Assembly (NCBI GenBank): GCA_015075515.1
Contig: JABTUE010000003.1
Location: forward strand, 372,001 to 436,000
Length of the DNA: 64,000 nucleotides
Source of the DNA: Planctomycetota bacterium
Lineage (GTDB): Bacteria > Planctomycetota > UBA8742 > UBA2392
Direction: 5' to 3'
Under the pieces are notes generated by a model. It ran no database searches. It had not been told where the DNA came from and saw only the letters and a program-made list of their open reading frames with translations. The first letter of the stretch is position 1. Every line of letters begins with the position of its first letter. Position numbers and translations under genes: made by a program. Positions 28,096 to 35,490 of this stretch are shown one piece after another.

Positions 28096-29400
28096 TTATC
28101 CGGGCCGGATCCCCGCCGGCCCGGATTCATTTTTTTCCGATGACTCGATCTCGCACGGTTGGCGCAAAAGTCCGACCGCGACCGAAACCAGCAGCACCAC
28201 AAGCACAAACGTCGCGCACCCGAACCAATTGAGCGTCGCAAGCAATGACCGACCACTCGGATCCGTCAGCCAACCCAGATACATGGCGTACACACCGCCG
28301 TACAACGCTATGCCCAGGCCGTAGATTCGCGACCGTGTCGGCTTTGCCGCTTCCGGTGCGCAACAAAGCAGTATCGGGGCGACGTGATGGGCAAGAGTGC
28401 TGACGTTTCCCAGCACCGCCGCCATCAGGCATGCACCCCAGGCCGCCACAGCGGGCATGGGCGCGCGCCGGTGTCTCCAGGCTCCGGCTGCACCCAGACC
28501 GTACAAACTGGCCGCAAGGGCAAAACCGATCCAGCCAACATTCACCCCAACCGACCGGTTGCCGTTCATAAACACTGACACCAGGCGACGCGCTGTGTCC
28601 GGCAAGCTCCAGTTCGCGCCCCCGGCGACACCGACCACAGAAGAGTCCAGGCTGAGAAAATGCGGCAATACCAGCGACGTAAGGTAGTCCGCCATATGGA
28701 TGATCGGCCACAATATCCCATTCAGCCCATTCGCGACCACGGCAAACGGCAGAACCAGAAGATTCCAGGCGAAAATGCCGACCGTGGCGTACAACGCCGC
28801 ACCACACCATTGCCGACGCAGCAGCAGTAGCGGGATCAACACAACCGGCAGGAACTTGATGTTAACCGCCAGAGAAAGCCAGACACCCACGCGACGATAG
28901 CGTTTATACCGTAGAGCAGCCAATGCGTGGGCCACCAGCCCGGTTATCAGAACATTGGCCCCGTTACCTGTGATGTCCAGCAACCAGACCGGAGCGACCA
29001 GAGCAAGCGACAAACCCAGCGCCTGTAAGCGCCGCAACCCCGGGCCGCACAAAGCGCCGAACAGGCGCCATACGCCATGCACACCAATCACAGCCACTGC
29101 GGTTGCCCACAACAGAAACGCGGGCAGGGGTGGCAACTGGGACAGCGGCGCCCAGAAACAGGCAAACACGGGAGGATAAAGGTAGATGGACACGTCTTTC
29201 TGAGTCTTCAGAACCCAGTCGTACAATGGACGACCCTTCCACATTGCTTCGCCCGTGGCGCGGAACACTGCAATATCCGGACCTGTGGGACTGGCCGGTT
29301 GCATAAGCGCGCAAAACGCCACAAACACACAGCAGCCGATGAGAATCAGCCCGAACTGGGCCGCAGGGTCAAGACGGCCGGATGACGGCGCACTGGTCAC
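28096..29400 (-). CDS. GT87-family (DUF2029) polyprenyl-phosphate-sugar dependent mannosyltransferase-like membrane protein
   Basis: 434 residues with about ten TM segments. The first loop has SPTGPDIAVFRATGEAMWKG and LYDWV followed by YLYPPVFACFWAPL, the GT-C pattern with an acidic pair region and the YPP motif typical of GT87. Later SLAVNIKFLPVVLIPLLLLRRQW is the second conserved loop. GTG at 29400 is chosen; longer frames would run into rsmH, which starts at 29448 on the other strand. Its last codons overlap the hydrolase terminator. Confidence 0.75.
   Translation of the reverse strand: MTSAPSSGRLDPAAQFGLILIGCCVFVAFCALMQPASPTGPDIAVFRATGEAMWKGRPLYDWVLKTQKDVSIYLYPPVFACFWAPLSQLPPLPAFLLWATAVAVIGVHGVWRLFGALCGPGLRRLQALGLSLALVAPVWLLDITGNGANVLITGLVAHALAALRYKRYRRVGVWLSLAVNIKFLPVVLIPLLLLRRQWCGAALYATVGIFAWNLLVLPFAVVANGLNGILWPIIHMADYLTSLVLPHFLSLDSSVVGVAGGANWSLPDTARRLVSVFMNGNRSVGVNVGWIGFALAASLYGLGAAGAWRHRRAPMPAVAAWGACLMAAVLGNVSTLAHHVAPILLCCAPEAAKPTRSRIYGLGIALYGGVYAMYLGWLTDPSGRSLLATLNWFGCATFVLVVLLVSVAVGLLRQPCEIESSEKNESGPAGIRPG
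28099..28136 (+). terminator. Terminator of the dienelactone hydrolase gene
   Basis: 10-bp stem (28099-28108 with 28116-28125), 7-nt loop, then TTCATTTTTTT. It lies inside the 3' end of the convergent GT87 gene. Confidence 0.85.
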
Positions 29401-29447
29401 AGACAAAGTCTTGCAATCAGGCCGGCGTCTCGCAAGCGTAGCACTCC

Positions 29448-30494
29448 ATGAACCAGCCGCCCGGAAAACCGCCACGGCGCAAGCGTTATGCCGGCACACA
29501 CCCGCGCAGGTTCCACGAACGCTACAAGGAACTTGACCCGGCCCGGTACCCTGAACAGGCAGCCAAGGTTCGCGCCCAGGGGCGCACGCCCGCCGGCGCC
29601 CATGTGCCGATCATGCTGGCGGAAATTCTGGCATCGCTGGCACCACGGTCCGGCGAAGTCGTGCTGGACTGCACGCTCGGCCACGGCGGACACGCCGAAG
29701 CCCTGGCGCGCGCCGCCGCCCCCGGCGGGCGCGTGATCGGCATTGATCTGGACGCCGAAGAACAGGCCCGCACCGTGCAGCGGCTGGCGCAACTCGGCCT
29801 GGCTGTGAGCGCGCACCACACGAACTTTGCCGGTTTGGGCAACGTGCTGAAGGCCGAAGGGCTGGCGGGTGTGGACTGCCTGCTGGCGGATCTGGGCGTG
29901 TCCAGCATGCAACTGGACCGGCCCGAGCGCGGCTTTGGCTTCAAGCACGACGGGCCCCTGGACATGCGCATGGATCGCTCGCGCGGCAAAACCGCCGCCG
30001 AACTGCTTGCCGGCGCGGATGCCCAAACCATCGCGGGCTGGCTGCGCGACTATGGCGACGAACCCCGCGCCGACGCGATTGCCGATGCCGTGGTCAGGGC
30101 CCGGCCCGAAGGCACGCGCGAACTGGCCGAAATCGTGCTGCGCGCCCACGGGCTGGACCCGCGCCGGTTTCGCAAAACAAACGCGCGGGCCAAACACCCC
30201 GCGGCACGGGTGTTTCAGGCGCTGCGCATGGTGGTGAACCGCGAGGCCGAAAACCTCGACGCGCTGCTGCGCGCGCTGCCCTATGTGCTGAACCCCGGCG
30301 GCCGCGCGGCGATTCTGACCTTTCACAGCGGCGAAGAAACCCGCGTGCGCCGCGCGCTGGAGGCCGCGCAGGCGGCGGGCCTGCTTGCACACACCGACCT
30401 TGCCGGCCTGGCACCGTCGCGAGCGGAAGTACACGACAACCCGCGGGCGCGCTCGGCACGGCTGTTTACCGCTACACGGTCGGCGGCAATGTGA
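29448..30494 (+). CDS. rsmH: 16S rRNA (cytosine(1402)-N4)-methyltransferase
   Basis: 348 residues. Motifs HVPIMLAEIL, DCTLGHGGHAEALA (SAM binding), DLGVSSMQLDRPERGF and GPLDMRMDRS, and the C-terminal RVFQALRMVVNREAENLD. Unusually it stands alone; in most bacteria rsmH (mraW) heads the dcw cell-wall cluster. A basic N-terminal extension of about 45 residues (PRRKRYAGTHPRRFHERY) precedes the catalytic domain. Overlaps the convergent regulator by 23 nt. Confidence 0.95.
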   Translation: MNQPPGKPPRRKRYAGTHPRRFHERYKELDPARYPEQAAKVRAQGRTPAGAHVPIMLAEILASLAPRSGEVVLDCTLGHGGHAEALARAAAPGGRVIGIDLDAEEQARTVQRLAQLGLAVSAHHTNFAGLGNVLKAEGLAGVDCLLADLGVSSMQLDRPERGFGFKHDGPLDMRMDRSRGKTAAELLAGADAQTIAGWLRDYGDEPRADAIADAVVRARPEGTRELAEIVLRAHGLDPRRFRKTNARAKHPAARVFQALRMVVNREAENLDALLRALPYVLNPGGRAAILTFHSGEETRVRRALEAAQAAGLLAHTDLAGLAPSRAEVHDNPRARSARLFTATRSAAM

Positions 30495-31068
30495 CCACAA
30501 CGGCCGAGCAGTCGCGTATCCCCAGCCGTCGGTAGCCGTGCGGCACGGTGCTGTCGAAGTACACGGCGTCGCCGGCCTCCAGCACGTGTTTTTCCCCGTG
30601 CCAGGAAAGCTCCAGCCGGCCGGTCATCAGGTAAAAGAACTCGGCGCCGGGGTGGTGGTGCAGTTGCAGTCTGTTTTCATCCACATCCCGAAAGTGCGCC
30701 AGAAAGGCCTTCAGACGGGGCTCCAGCGCCATGTAATCAAGGCTTTCGAACATGTACGCGGCCTGGGCGTCATTCATGCCCGCGGGGAAACGCTTGCGAT
30801 CGCCTTTGCGTGTGATGGCAAAGGTGCGGCGCTTGCGCTGGTCGCCAAAGAAATAGTCCAGCCCGACACTGAACACCAGCGCAATGCGCATCAGCGTGGG
30901 CAGCGTCGGCACCAGCTTGCCGCGCTCAATCTTGGACAACATGGCCGCCGACAGACCGGTATGCGCGCCCAGTTCGGCCAGTTTAAGGCCGCGCTGGGTG
31001 CGCAGGTCGTTGACCTTGGCGCCGATGTGGTAGCCGGCGAGTTCTTTCTGCAGGGTCGGCGAGAGCAT
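30472..31068 (-). CDS. XRE-type transcriptional regulator with cupin domain
   Basis: 198 residues. HTH at about 15-70 (VNDLRTQRGLKLAELGAHTG, LSAAMLSKIERG), cupin at about 120-195 (HHHPGAEFFYLMTGRLEL, AGDAVYFDSTVPHGYR). Such proteins sense small ligands through the cupin. ATG at 31068 has CCGGAG 6 nt upstream; longer starts at 31092 or 31107 lack this. Divergent from the FAS1 gene, sharing a 227-nt control region with a CAGGC/GCCTG repeat at 31159-31176, so it may regulate that gene. Confidence 0.85.
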   Translation of the reverse strand: MLSPTLQKELAGYHIGAKVNDLRTQRGLKLAELGAHTGLSAAMLSKIERGKLVPTLPTLMRIALVFSVGLDYFFGDQRKRRTFAITRKGDRKRFPAGMNDAQAAYMFESLDYMALEPRLKAFLAHFRDVDENRLQLHHHPGAEFFYLMTGRLELSWHGEKHVLEAGDAVYFDSTVPHGYRRLGIRDCSAVVVTLPPTV

Positions 31069-31295
31069 GGGTTCTCCGGGTTTGCGTGGCATTGTCGCGT
31101 TGGCCAAGAACTTTCACAATCGGCAATTGATTTTTCTCTTTGATACCCTTGCTGCGGCCAGGCCTTTGAATGCCTGTCAATAATTTTCGCCCATACTTTC
31201 TCCGTGGTTCAACGCATGGCCGGAATGACAAGAAAATATGTTTTCTCCAGATGCAATGTTGTTTAACCAGCGCAGGACCAACCAAAGGAGACGAC

Positions 31296-32207
31296 ATGAC
31301 CCGCGCATGGATGACGACACTGGCTTTCTCACTGGCACTGTCCGCCGTGAGCTTCAACGCAAGTGCAACCGCACAGGCCAAACCCGCCGCCAAGGACATC
31401 GTGGACACCGCCGCCGGCAACCCCTCGTTCAAGACCCTGGTCGCGGCCGTGCAGGCCGCGGGGCTGGTGGAGACGCTCAAGGGCAAGGGGCCGTTCACGG
31501 TGTTCGCGCCCACGGACGACGCGTTCGGCAAACTGCCCGCCGGCACAGTGGACGCGCTGCTGAAACCCGAAAACAAACACAAGCTGACGGCAATCCTGAC
31601 CCATCACGTCGTCAGCGGCAGTGTCATGGCCGCCGACGTGGCCAAGCTCAAGGAAGCCACCAGCGTGTTCGGCCAGAAGCTTGCCCTTGATACCGCAAAG
31701 GGCGTCAAGGTCGGCTCCGCCACCGTCACGGCCACCGACATCGCCTGTACCAACGGCGTGATCCACGTAATTGACACCGTGCTGATCCCCCAGGACATCG
31801 TCGAAATCGCTGCGGGCGACGGCCGCTTCAAGACCCTGGTCGCCGCGCTCAAGGCCGGCGAACTGGTGGATGCCCTCAAGGGCACCGGCCCGCTGACGGT
31901 GTTTGCCCCCACCGACGACGCCTTTGCCAAACTGCCCAAGGAGACACTGGAAGCCCTGCTGAAGCCCGAAAACAAGGCCAAGTTGCAGGCGATTCTCAAG
32001 TTTCACGTGGTCAGCGGCAGCGTCAAGGCCGCCGACGCGGTCAAGCTCAAGGAGGCGGCCACGCTCAACGGCGCCGCCGCGCGCATTGAGGTCAAGGACA
32101 AGGAAGTCTTCATCGCCGGGGCCAAGGTGATCATCACCGACATCCCCGCGCTCAACGGCGTGATCCACGTGATTGACGCCGTGATGATTCCGCCGGAAAC
32201 CAGGTAG
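31296..32207 (+). CDS. Secreted protein with two fasciclin (FAS1) domains
   Basis: 303 residues: signal peptide to about residue 27, then two FAS1 repeats (~33-165 and ~168-300). Both carry the H1 and H2 boxes ([17 protein letters not shown] and [30 protein letters not shown] and [13 protein letters not shown]). FAS1 domains mediate extracellular adhesion. AAAGGAG ribosome site; a strong terminator follows. Confidence 0.93.
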   Translation: MTRAWMTTLAFSLALSAVSFNASATAQAKPAAKDIVDTAAGNPSFKTLVAAVQAAGLVETLKGKGPFTVFAPTDDAFGKLPAGTVDALLKPENKHKLTAILTHHVVSGSVMAADVAKLKEATSVFGQKLALDTAKGVKVGSATVTATDIACTNGVIHVIDTVLIPQDIVEIAAGDGRFKTLVAALKAGELVDALKGTGPLTVFAPTDDAFAKLPKETLEALLKPENKAKLQAILKFHVVSGSVKAADAVKLKEAATLNGAAARIEVKDKEVFIAGAKVIITDIPALNGVIHVIDAVMIPPETR

Positions 32208-32232
32208 CTCCAAACGCCCCCGGGGCTGCCTG

Positions 32233-32264
32233 AAGAGGCGCGGCGTGTGCCGCGCCTCTTTTCT
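32233..32264 (+). terminator. Terminator of the FAS1 gene
   Basis: 12-bp perfect stem (32233-32244 with 32249-32260), GTGT loop, T-rich run TTTTCT overlapping the stem end. Confidence 0.9.
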
Positions 32265-32486
32265 GTCTGGCCCATACACCACACTGCACATCTTGGCTGC
32301 GAAGATTTGCGTCAACTTCGTATGCGGCCAATCCTTATCACTGCCTTATTGCCCAATTTGCATTGCGACCAAGCCAGATTGTGCGTATTTTGTCATCCAA
32401 TCATTTTCCCTTGTTCCTACGTGAGGCCCGGCAAACAGGCTTGGGCGTCACAGCACAACTTTCCGCTACGGATAATGGAGAACACT

Positions 32487-33332
32487 ATGGTGCGAACAAA
32501 GTTATGCGTGAGGCTGGCAGCTCTGCTGCTGGCCTGCGCCGCAGGCGGTCTTGGTGCGGCGCCGCTTGACCCGGCAGCGTTCACTTCGCTGGGAACACTC
32601 AACCTGGGCAGCGGCACGTACACGGTCAACACCACAGCCATGACGTTGACCGGCCCGAGCACAAGCTTTACCGGTGTCGCCTCGGGCAACATCTGCGTGT
32701 TCTGCTTTGCGTCAGTAAACATCCAGTCCGGCGCGGTACTGAACTGCACCGGAACCCGGACTCTGGCGTTTTTGTCCCAGGGCAGCATGACCATCGAAGG
32801 CACGATCAACTGCAACGGTGAAACCGCCCAGGGCACGTTCGTCGGCACCAACTACATTGGCGGTCCCGGCGGCGGAAATGGCGGCCTGGCAGGTTCGTCG
32901 GGCACAACCAGCGGCGCGGGTTCGGGCCCCGGCGGCGGCATGCCGGCCATCAACCACGGCGGTGCCGGCGGCGGCGGCTTTGGCACGGCCGGAGCCCGCG
33001 GCGGCGACGGCATCAGCCCCGCCGACCCCGGCCAGAACGGCGGGCCCGCCTACGGCGATCTTTCGGCCCTGCTGCAGGGCGGCAGCGGCGGTGGCGGCGG
33101 CTGGCTGAACGGCGGCGGTGGCGGCGGTGGCGGGCTGGAACTCGGCGCCAGCGGTGACATCACCATACTGCGTGCCGGTGTGCTCAGCGCGCGCGGCGGC
33201 GACGGCGAAGTGGCCAATCAGGGTGCCTCAGGCGGCGGCAGCGGCGGCGGAATCTTTGTCCACACGCCGGGAACGCTGACGTTCGGCGGCCTGATTGACG
33301 TGCGCGGCGGAGGTGGCGGCAAGGGTGGCTGA
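32487..33332 (+). CDS. Gly-rich secreted surface protein, 5' part (ends at in-frame TGA)
   Basis: 281 codons from ATG 32487 (GGAG 6 nt upstream; the AT-richer 280-nt leader 32208-32486 holds no other gene). Signal peptide MVRTKLCVRLAALLLACAAGG, then a parallel-beta-like region (SVNIQSGAVLNCTGTRTLAF, MTIEGTINCNGE) and long Gly-rich stretches as in autotransporter-like or filamentous surface proteins. The frame hits TGA at 33330-33332. It then continues without shift for 47 codons to a second TGA at 33474-33476, and on to the fragment below. It is best read as the first part of one gene; the middle 47 codons have no start of their own. Confidence 0.7.
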   Translation: MVRTKLCVRLAALLLACAAGGLGAAPLDPAAFTSLGTLNLGSGTYTVNTTAMTLTGPSTSFTGVASGNICVFCFASVNIQSGAVLNCTGTRTLAFLSQGSMTIEGTINCNGETAQGTFVGTNYIGGPGGGNGGLAGSSGTTSGAGSGPGGGMPAINHGGAGGGGFGTAGARGGDGISPADPGQNGGPAYGDLSALLQGGSGGGGGWLNGGGGGGGGLELGASGDITILRAGVLSARGGDGEVANQGASGGGSGGGIFVHTPGTLTFGGLIDVRGGGGGKGG

Positions 33333-33476
33333 TGTGGCGCCGCCGGCGGCGGCGCGGGGGGCCGTGTGCTCCTCACCTTCGGCACCTACATCAACACCGG
33401 CACAGGCACGATCGAAACCGCGGGCGGGCTCAGTGGTTCGGTCTCCAAGGGACTCTGCGGCGGCAGCTTCCCGTGA

Positions 33477-34571
33477 GCACCCGGCGGGACGGCAGGTATG
33501 CCGTCCAGCGGAGGTTCCGCATCCACCACGCCGGCCAACAACCCGCCTTCCTTCACCAAGGGGGCAGACCACACCTCGGCGGAAGACGCCGGGCCGCAGA
33601 CTGTGGCGGCATGGGCCACTGCCATGAATTCCAACGACAGCGGCCAGGCACTGGACAAGTTCGTCATTGTCAGCAACTCCAACCCTTCGCTGTTTGCCTC
33701 GGGGCCGGCCGTTGACGTCACCAGCGGAAACCTGACCTACACCGCGGCCGCCAACGCCTTTGGCTCGGCAACCATTGAGATTTCACTGCTGGATGTGGGT
33801 GCCGGCGCCAATGCCAGCCCTGTCCAGTCCTTCGTCATTACGGTGACGCCGGTACCTGACCCGCCGGAACTTGTGCTGGCGACAGGCTCGGCCTTCACCG
33901 GGCCGACGGCAGCCACGTTTGACTACACCGCGCTGCTGGGAGTACCGCTGGCCAACGCGACTCTGGACCTGGTTGACCCGGACAGCAACATTGACATCAC
34001 GGTGTTCAACCCGGGGTCGCCCACCAGCGGAATTTCGCACCCCGGAACGTCCACCGGTAATCCTTCGGGCACCACGATCACGTTCACGGGCACTCCCACT
34101 TCGGCGGGCACAATCACGTTCAACATCTCGCTGTTTGACGGCACCACAACCACCAACTGGGTCGTCAACTTCAATGTGACCAACGGTGTGGCACCGGCTA
34201 TCACCAGTACCGCCGTCACCACGGCACAGGTCGGCGTGACGTACACGTACAACATCACGGCGACAGGAACGCCCACGCCCACAATCGCTGTGGCCGGCCT
34301 GCCGGCCTGGCTCACGCAAGTCGGCAACAGCATTACCGGCACGCCGACACCCACAGATGTCGGAATCACCGGGCTGATCACGGTCACCGCGTCCAACGGT
34401 GTCACGCCCAACGCCGTCCAGACGTTCACCATTACCGTCACGACGACAACCACCATCGGCGGGGGCGGCGGGGGCGGCGGTGGCGGGGGCGGCTGCGTTG
34501 CGTCACCGGTGGCAGCTCTGGCGCCGCTGGTTCTGCTGGCAGGCGTGTTCCTGCGACGCCGCCGCAAATAA
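33477..34571 (+). CDS. Gly-rich surface protein, 3' part with cadherin/Ig-like repeats and sorting tail
   Basis: Same frame as the preceding fragment; the first ATG after the second TGA is 33498 (358 codons with stop), but no ribosome site or signal peptide is present, so it cannot be secreted alone. It contains Ig/cadherin-like domains (FVIVSNSNPSLFASGPAVDV; APAITSTAVTTAQVGVTYTY, the putative-Ig pattern with PTPTI..LPAWL). Then come about twelve Gly, a single Cys (GGCVASP), a hydrophobic stretch and LRRRRK. That end matches the logic of Cys-containing C-terminal sorting signals and resembles the tail of the protein at 19696-21339. Confidence 0.7.
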   Translation, partial: APGGTAGMPSSGGSASTTPANNPPSFTKGADHTSAEDAGPQTVAAWATAMNSNDSGQALDKFVIVSNSNPSLFASGPAVDVTSGNLTYTAAANAFGSATIEISLLDVGAGANASPVQSFVITVTPVPDPPELVLATGSAFTGPTAATFDYTALLGVPLANATLDLVDPDSNIDITVFNPGSPTSGISHPGTSTGNPSGTTITFTGTPTSAGTITFNISLFDGTTTTNWVVNFNVTNGVAPAITSTAVTTAQVGVTYTYNITATGTPTPTIAVAGLPAWLTQVGNSITGTPTPTDVGITGLITVTASNGVTPNAVQTFTITVTTTTTIGGGGGGGGGGGGCVASPVAALAPLVLLAGVFLRRRRK

Positions 34572-34593
34572 CCAGCCGTGCTCAGGCTTTTCT

Positions 34594-34627
34594 CCGGGGA
34601 ACGGGCAACCGTTCCCCGGTTGCGTTT
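34594..34627 (+). terminator. Terminator after the Gly-rich surface gene
   Basis: 11-bp stem (34594-34604 with 34609-34619), GCAA loop, then TTGCGTTTC; a weak T run. Confidence 0.7.
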
Positions 34628-34665
34628 CACCTTGGTGCCCGCCCCGCGGGCGCTATTCTTGCGGC

Positions 34666-35490
34666 ATGTTCGGATGGCTGCGCAAAACAGACACCGGCCC
34701 GGGACCCGAATTCGAGGCCGTGATGGCGTCCCTGCCGTGGGATGCCGTTCTGCCGCCGGATCACCGCACGCGCTGGCGCACGCACACCGCCGGGTTTCTG
34801 CGCACACGCAACATCGAGGGCTGCCGCGGCCTCTTAGTCACTCCCGAAATGAAGGTGGTGGTGGCGGCCCAGGCCTGTCTGCTGCTGGCCGGACGCGAGT
34901 GTGAACTGTTTCCGCGCATGCAGACGGTGCTGCTGTACCCCCACGCCTATGTCGCCCGCCATACCCACGTGCATGAAGGGGGCATCGAGGAAGAACGCCA
35001 CGACGTGCACCTGGGTGAAAGCTGGGACCGCGGCAACGTCGTGCTGTCGTGGGAAGACGTTGACCTTGACGCCGCCAACCCCGACGACGGCTTCAACGTC
35101 ACCCTGCACGAGTTTGCCCACCAGCTTGATTCCGAAAACGGCGCGCTGGATGGCGCGCCCGCGCTGCCCAAGGCCGACCGCGCGCGCTGGGCCGAAATCA
35201 TGACCGCTGAATACGACGCGCTGTGCCGCTTTGCCGACAGCCTGCCGCCCGAAGAAGACGACGCGCCCGAACCCGACCCGGCCTTTGGCGAACGCCGCGA
35301 GCGCAACGACGGTGACTGGGTGCTTGACCCCTACGGCGCCGAGGACCCGGCCGAGTTCTTTGCCGTGGCCACCGAGGCGTTCTTTGAAGACGCCCGCGCG
35401 CTGAAAGCCCGTCACGCGAACCTGTACGACCTGCTGGCGCGGTTTTACGCCCAGGATCCGGCAACCTGGCCCGAATGGCCAATCGGCTAA
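34666..35490 (+). CDS. mtfA: MtfA-family (M90) zinc peptidase
   Basis: 274 residues. Zinc site HEFAHQLD with His148, Glu149, His152; downstream Glu in DPAEFFAVATEAFF. In E. coli MtfA binds the glucose-PTS repressor Mlc; here only family membership is supported. Start MFGWLRK is the natural N-terminus of the family. Its last 4 nt overlap the convergent rnr gene. Confidence 0.9.
   Translation: MFGWLRKTDTGPGPEFEAVMASLPWDAVLPPDHRTRWRTHTAGFLRTRNIEGCRGLLVTPEMKVVVAAQACLLLAGRECELFPRMQTVLLYPHAYVARHTHVHEGGIEEERHDVHLGESWDRGNVVLSWEDVDLDAANPDDGFNVTLHEFAHQLDSENGALDGAPALPKADRARWAEIMTAEYDALCRFADSLPPEEDDAPEPDPAFGERRERNDGDWVLDPYGAEDPAEFFAVATEAFFEDARALKARHANLYDLLARFYAQDPATWPEWPIG

Noticed and set aside
32400..32486. 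Possible c-di-GMP (GEMM) riboswitch in the Gly-rich gene leader, from GGCAAAC followed by GCGTCACAGC
   Set aside because: The loop between the two conserved parts is too short and the receptor and downstream helix do not fit the consensus.
33330..33476. Selenocysteine at the two TGAs of the Gly-rich surface gene
   Set aside because: Neither lies at a redox site and homologous repeats would have Gly or Ser there; mutation, error or readthrough is more likely. Kept as a separate finding because the interruption itself is real.
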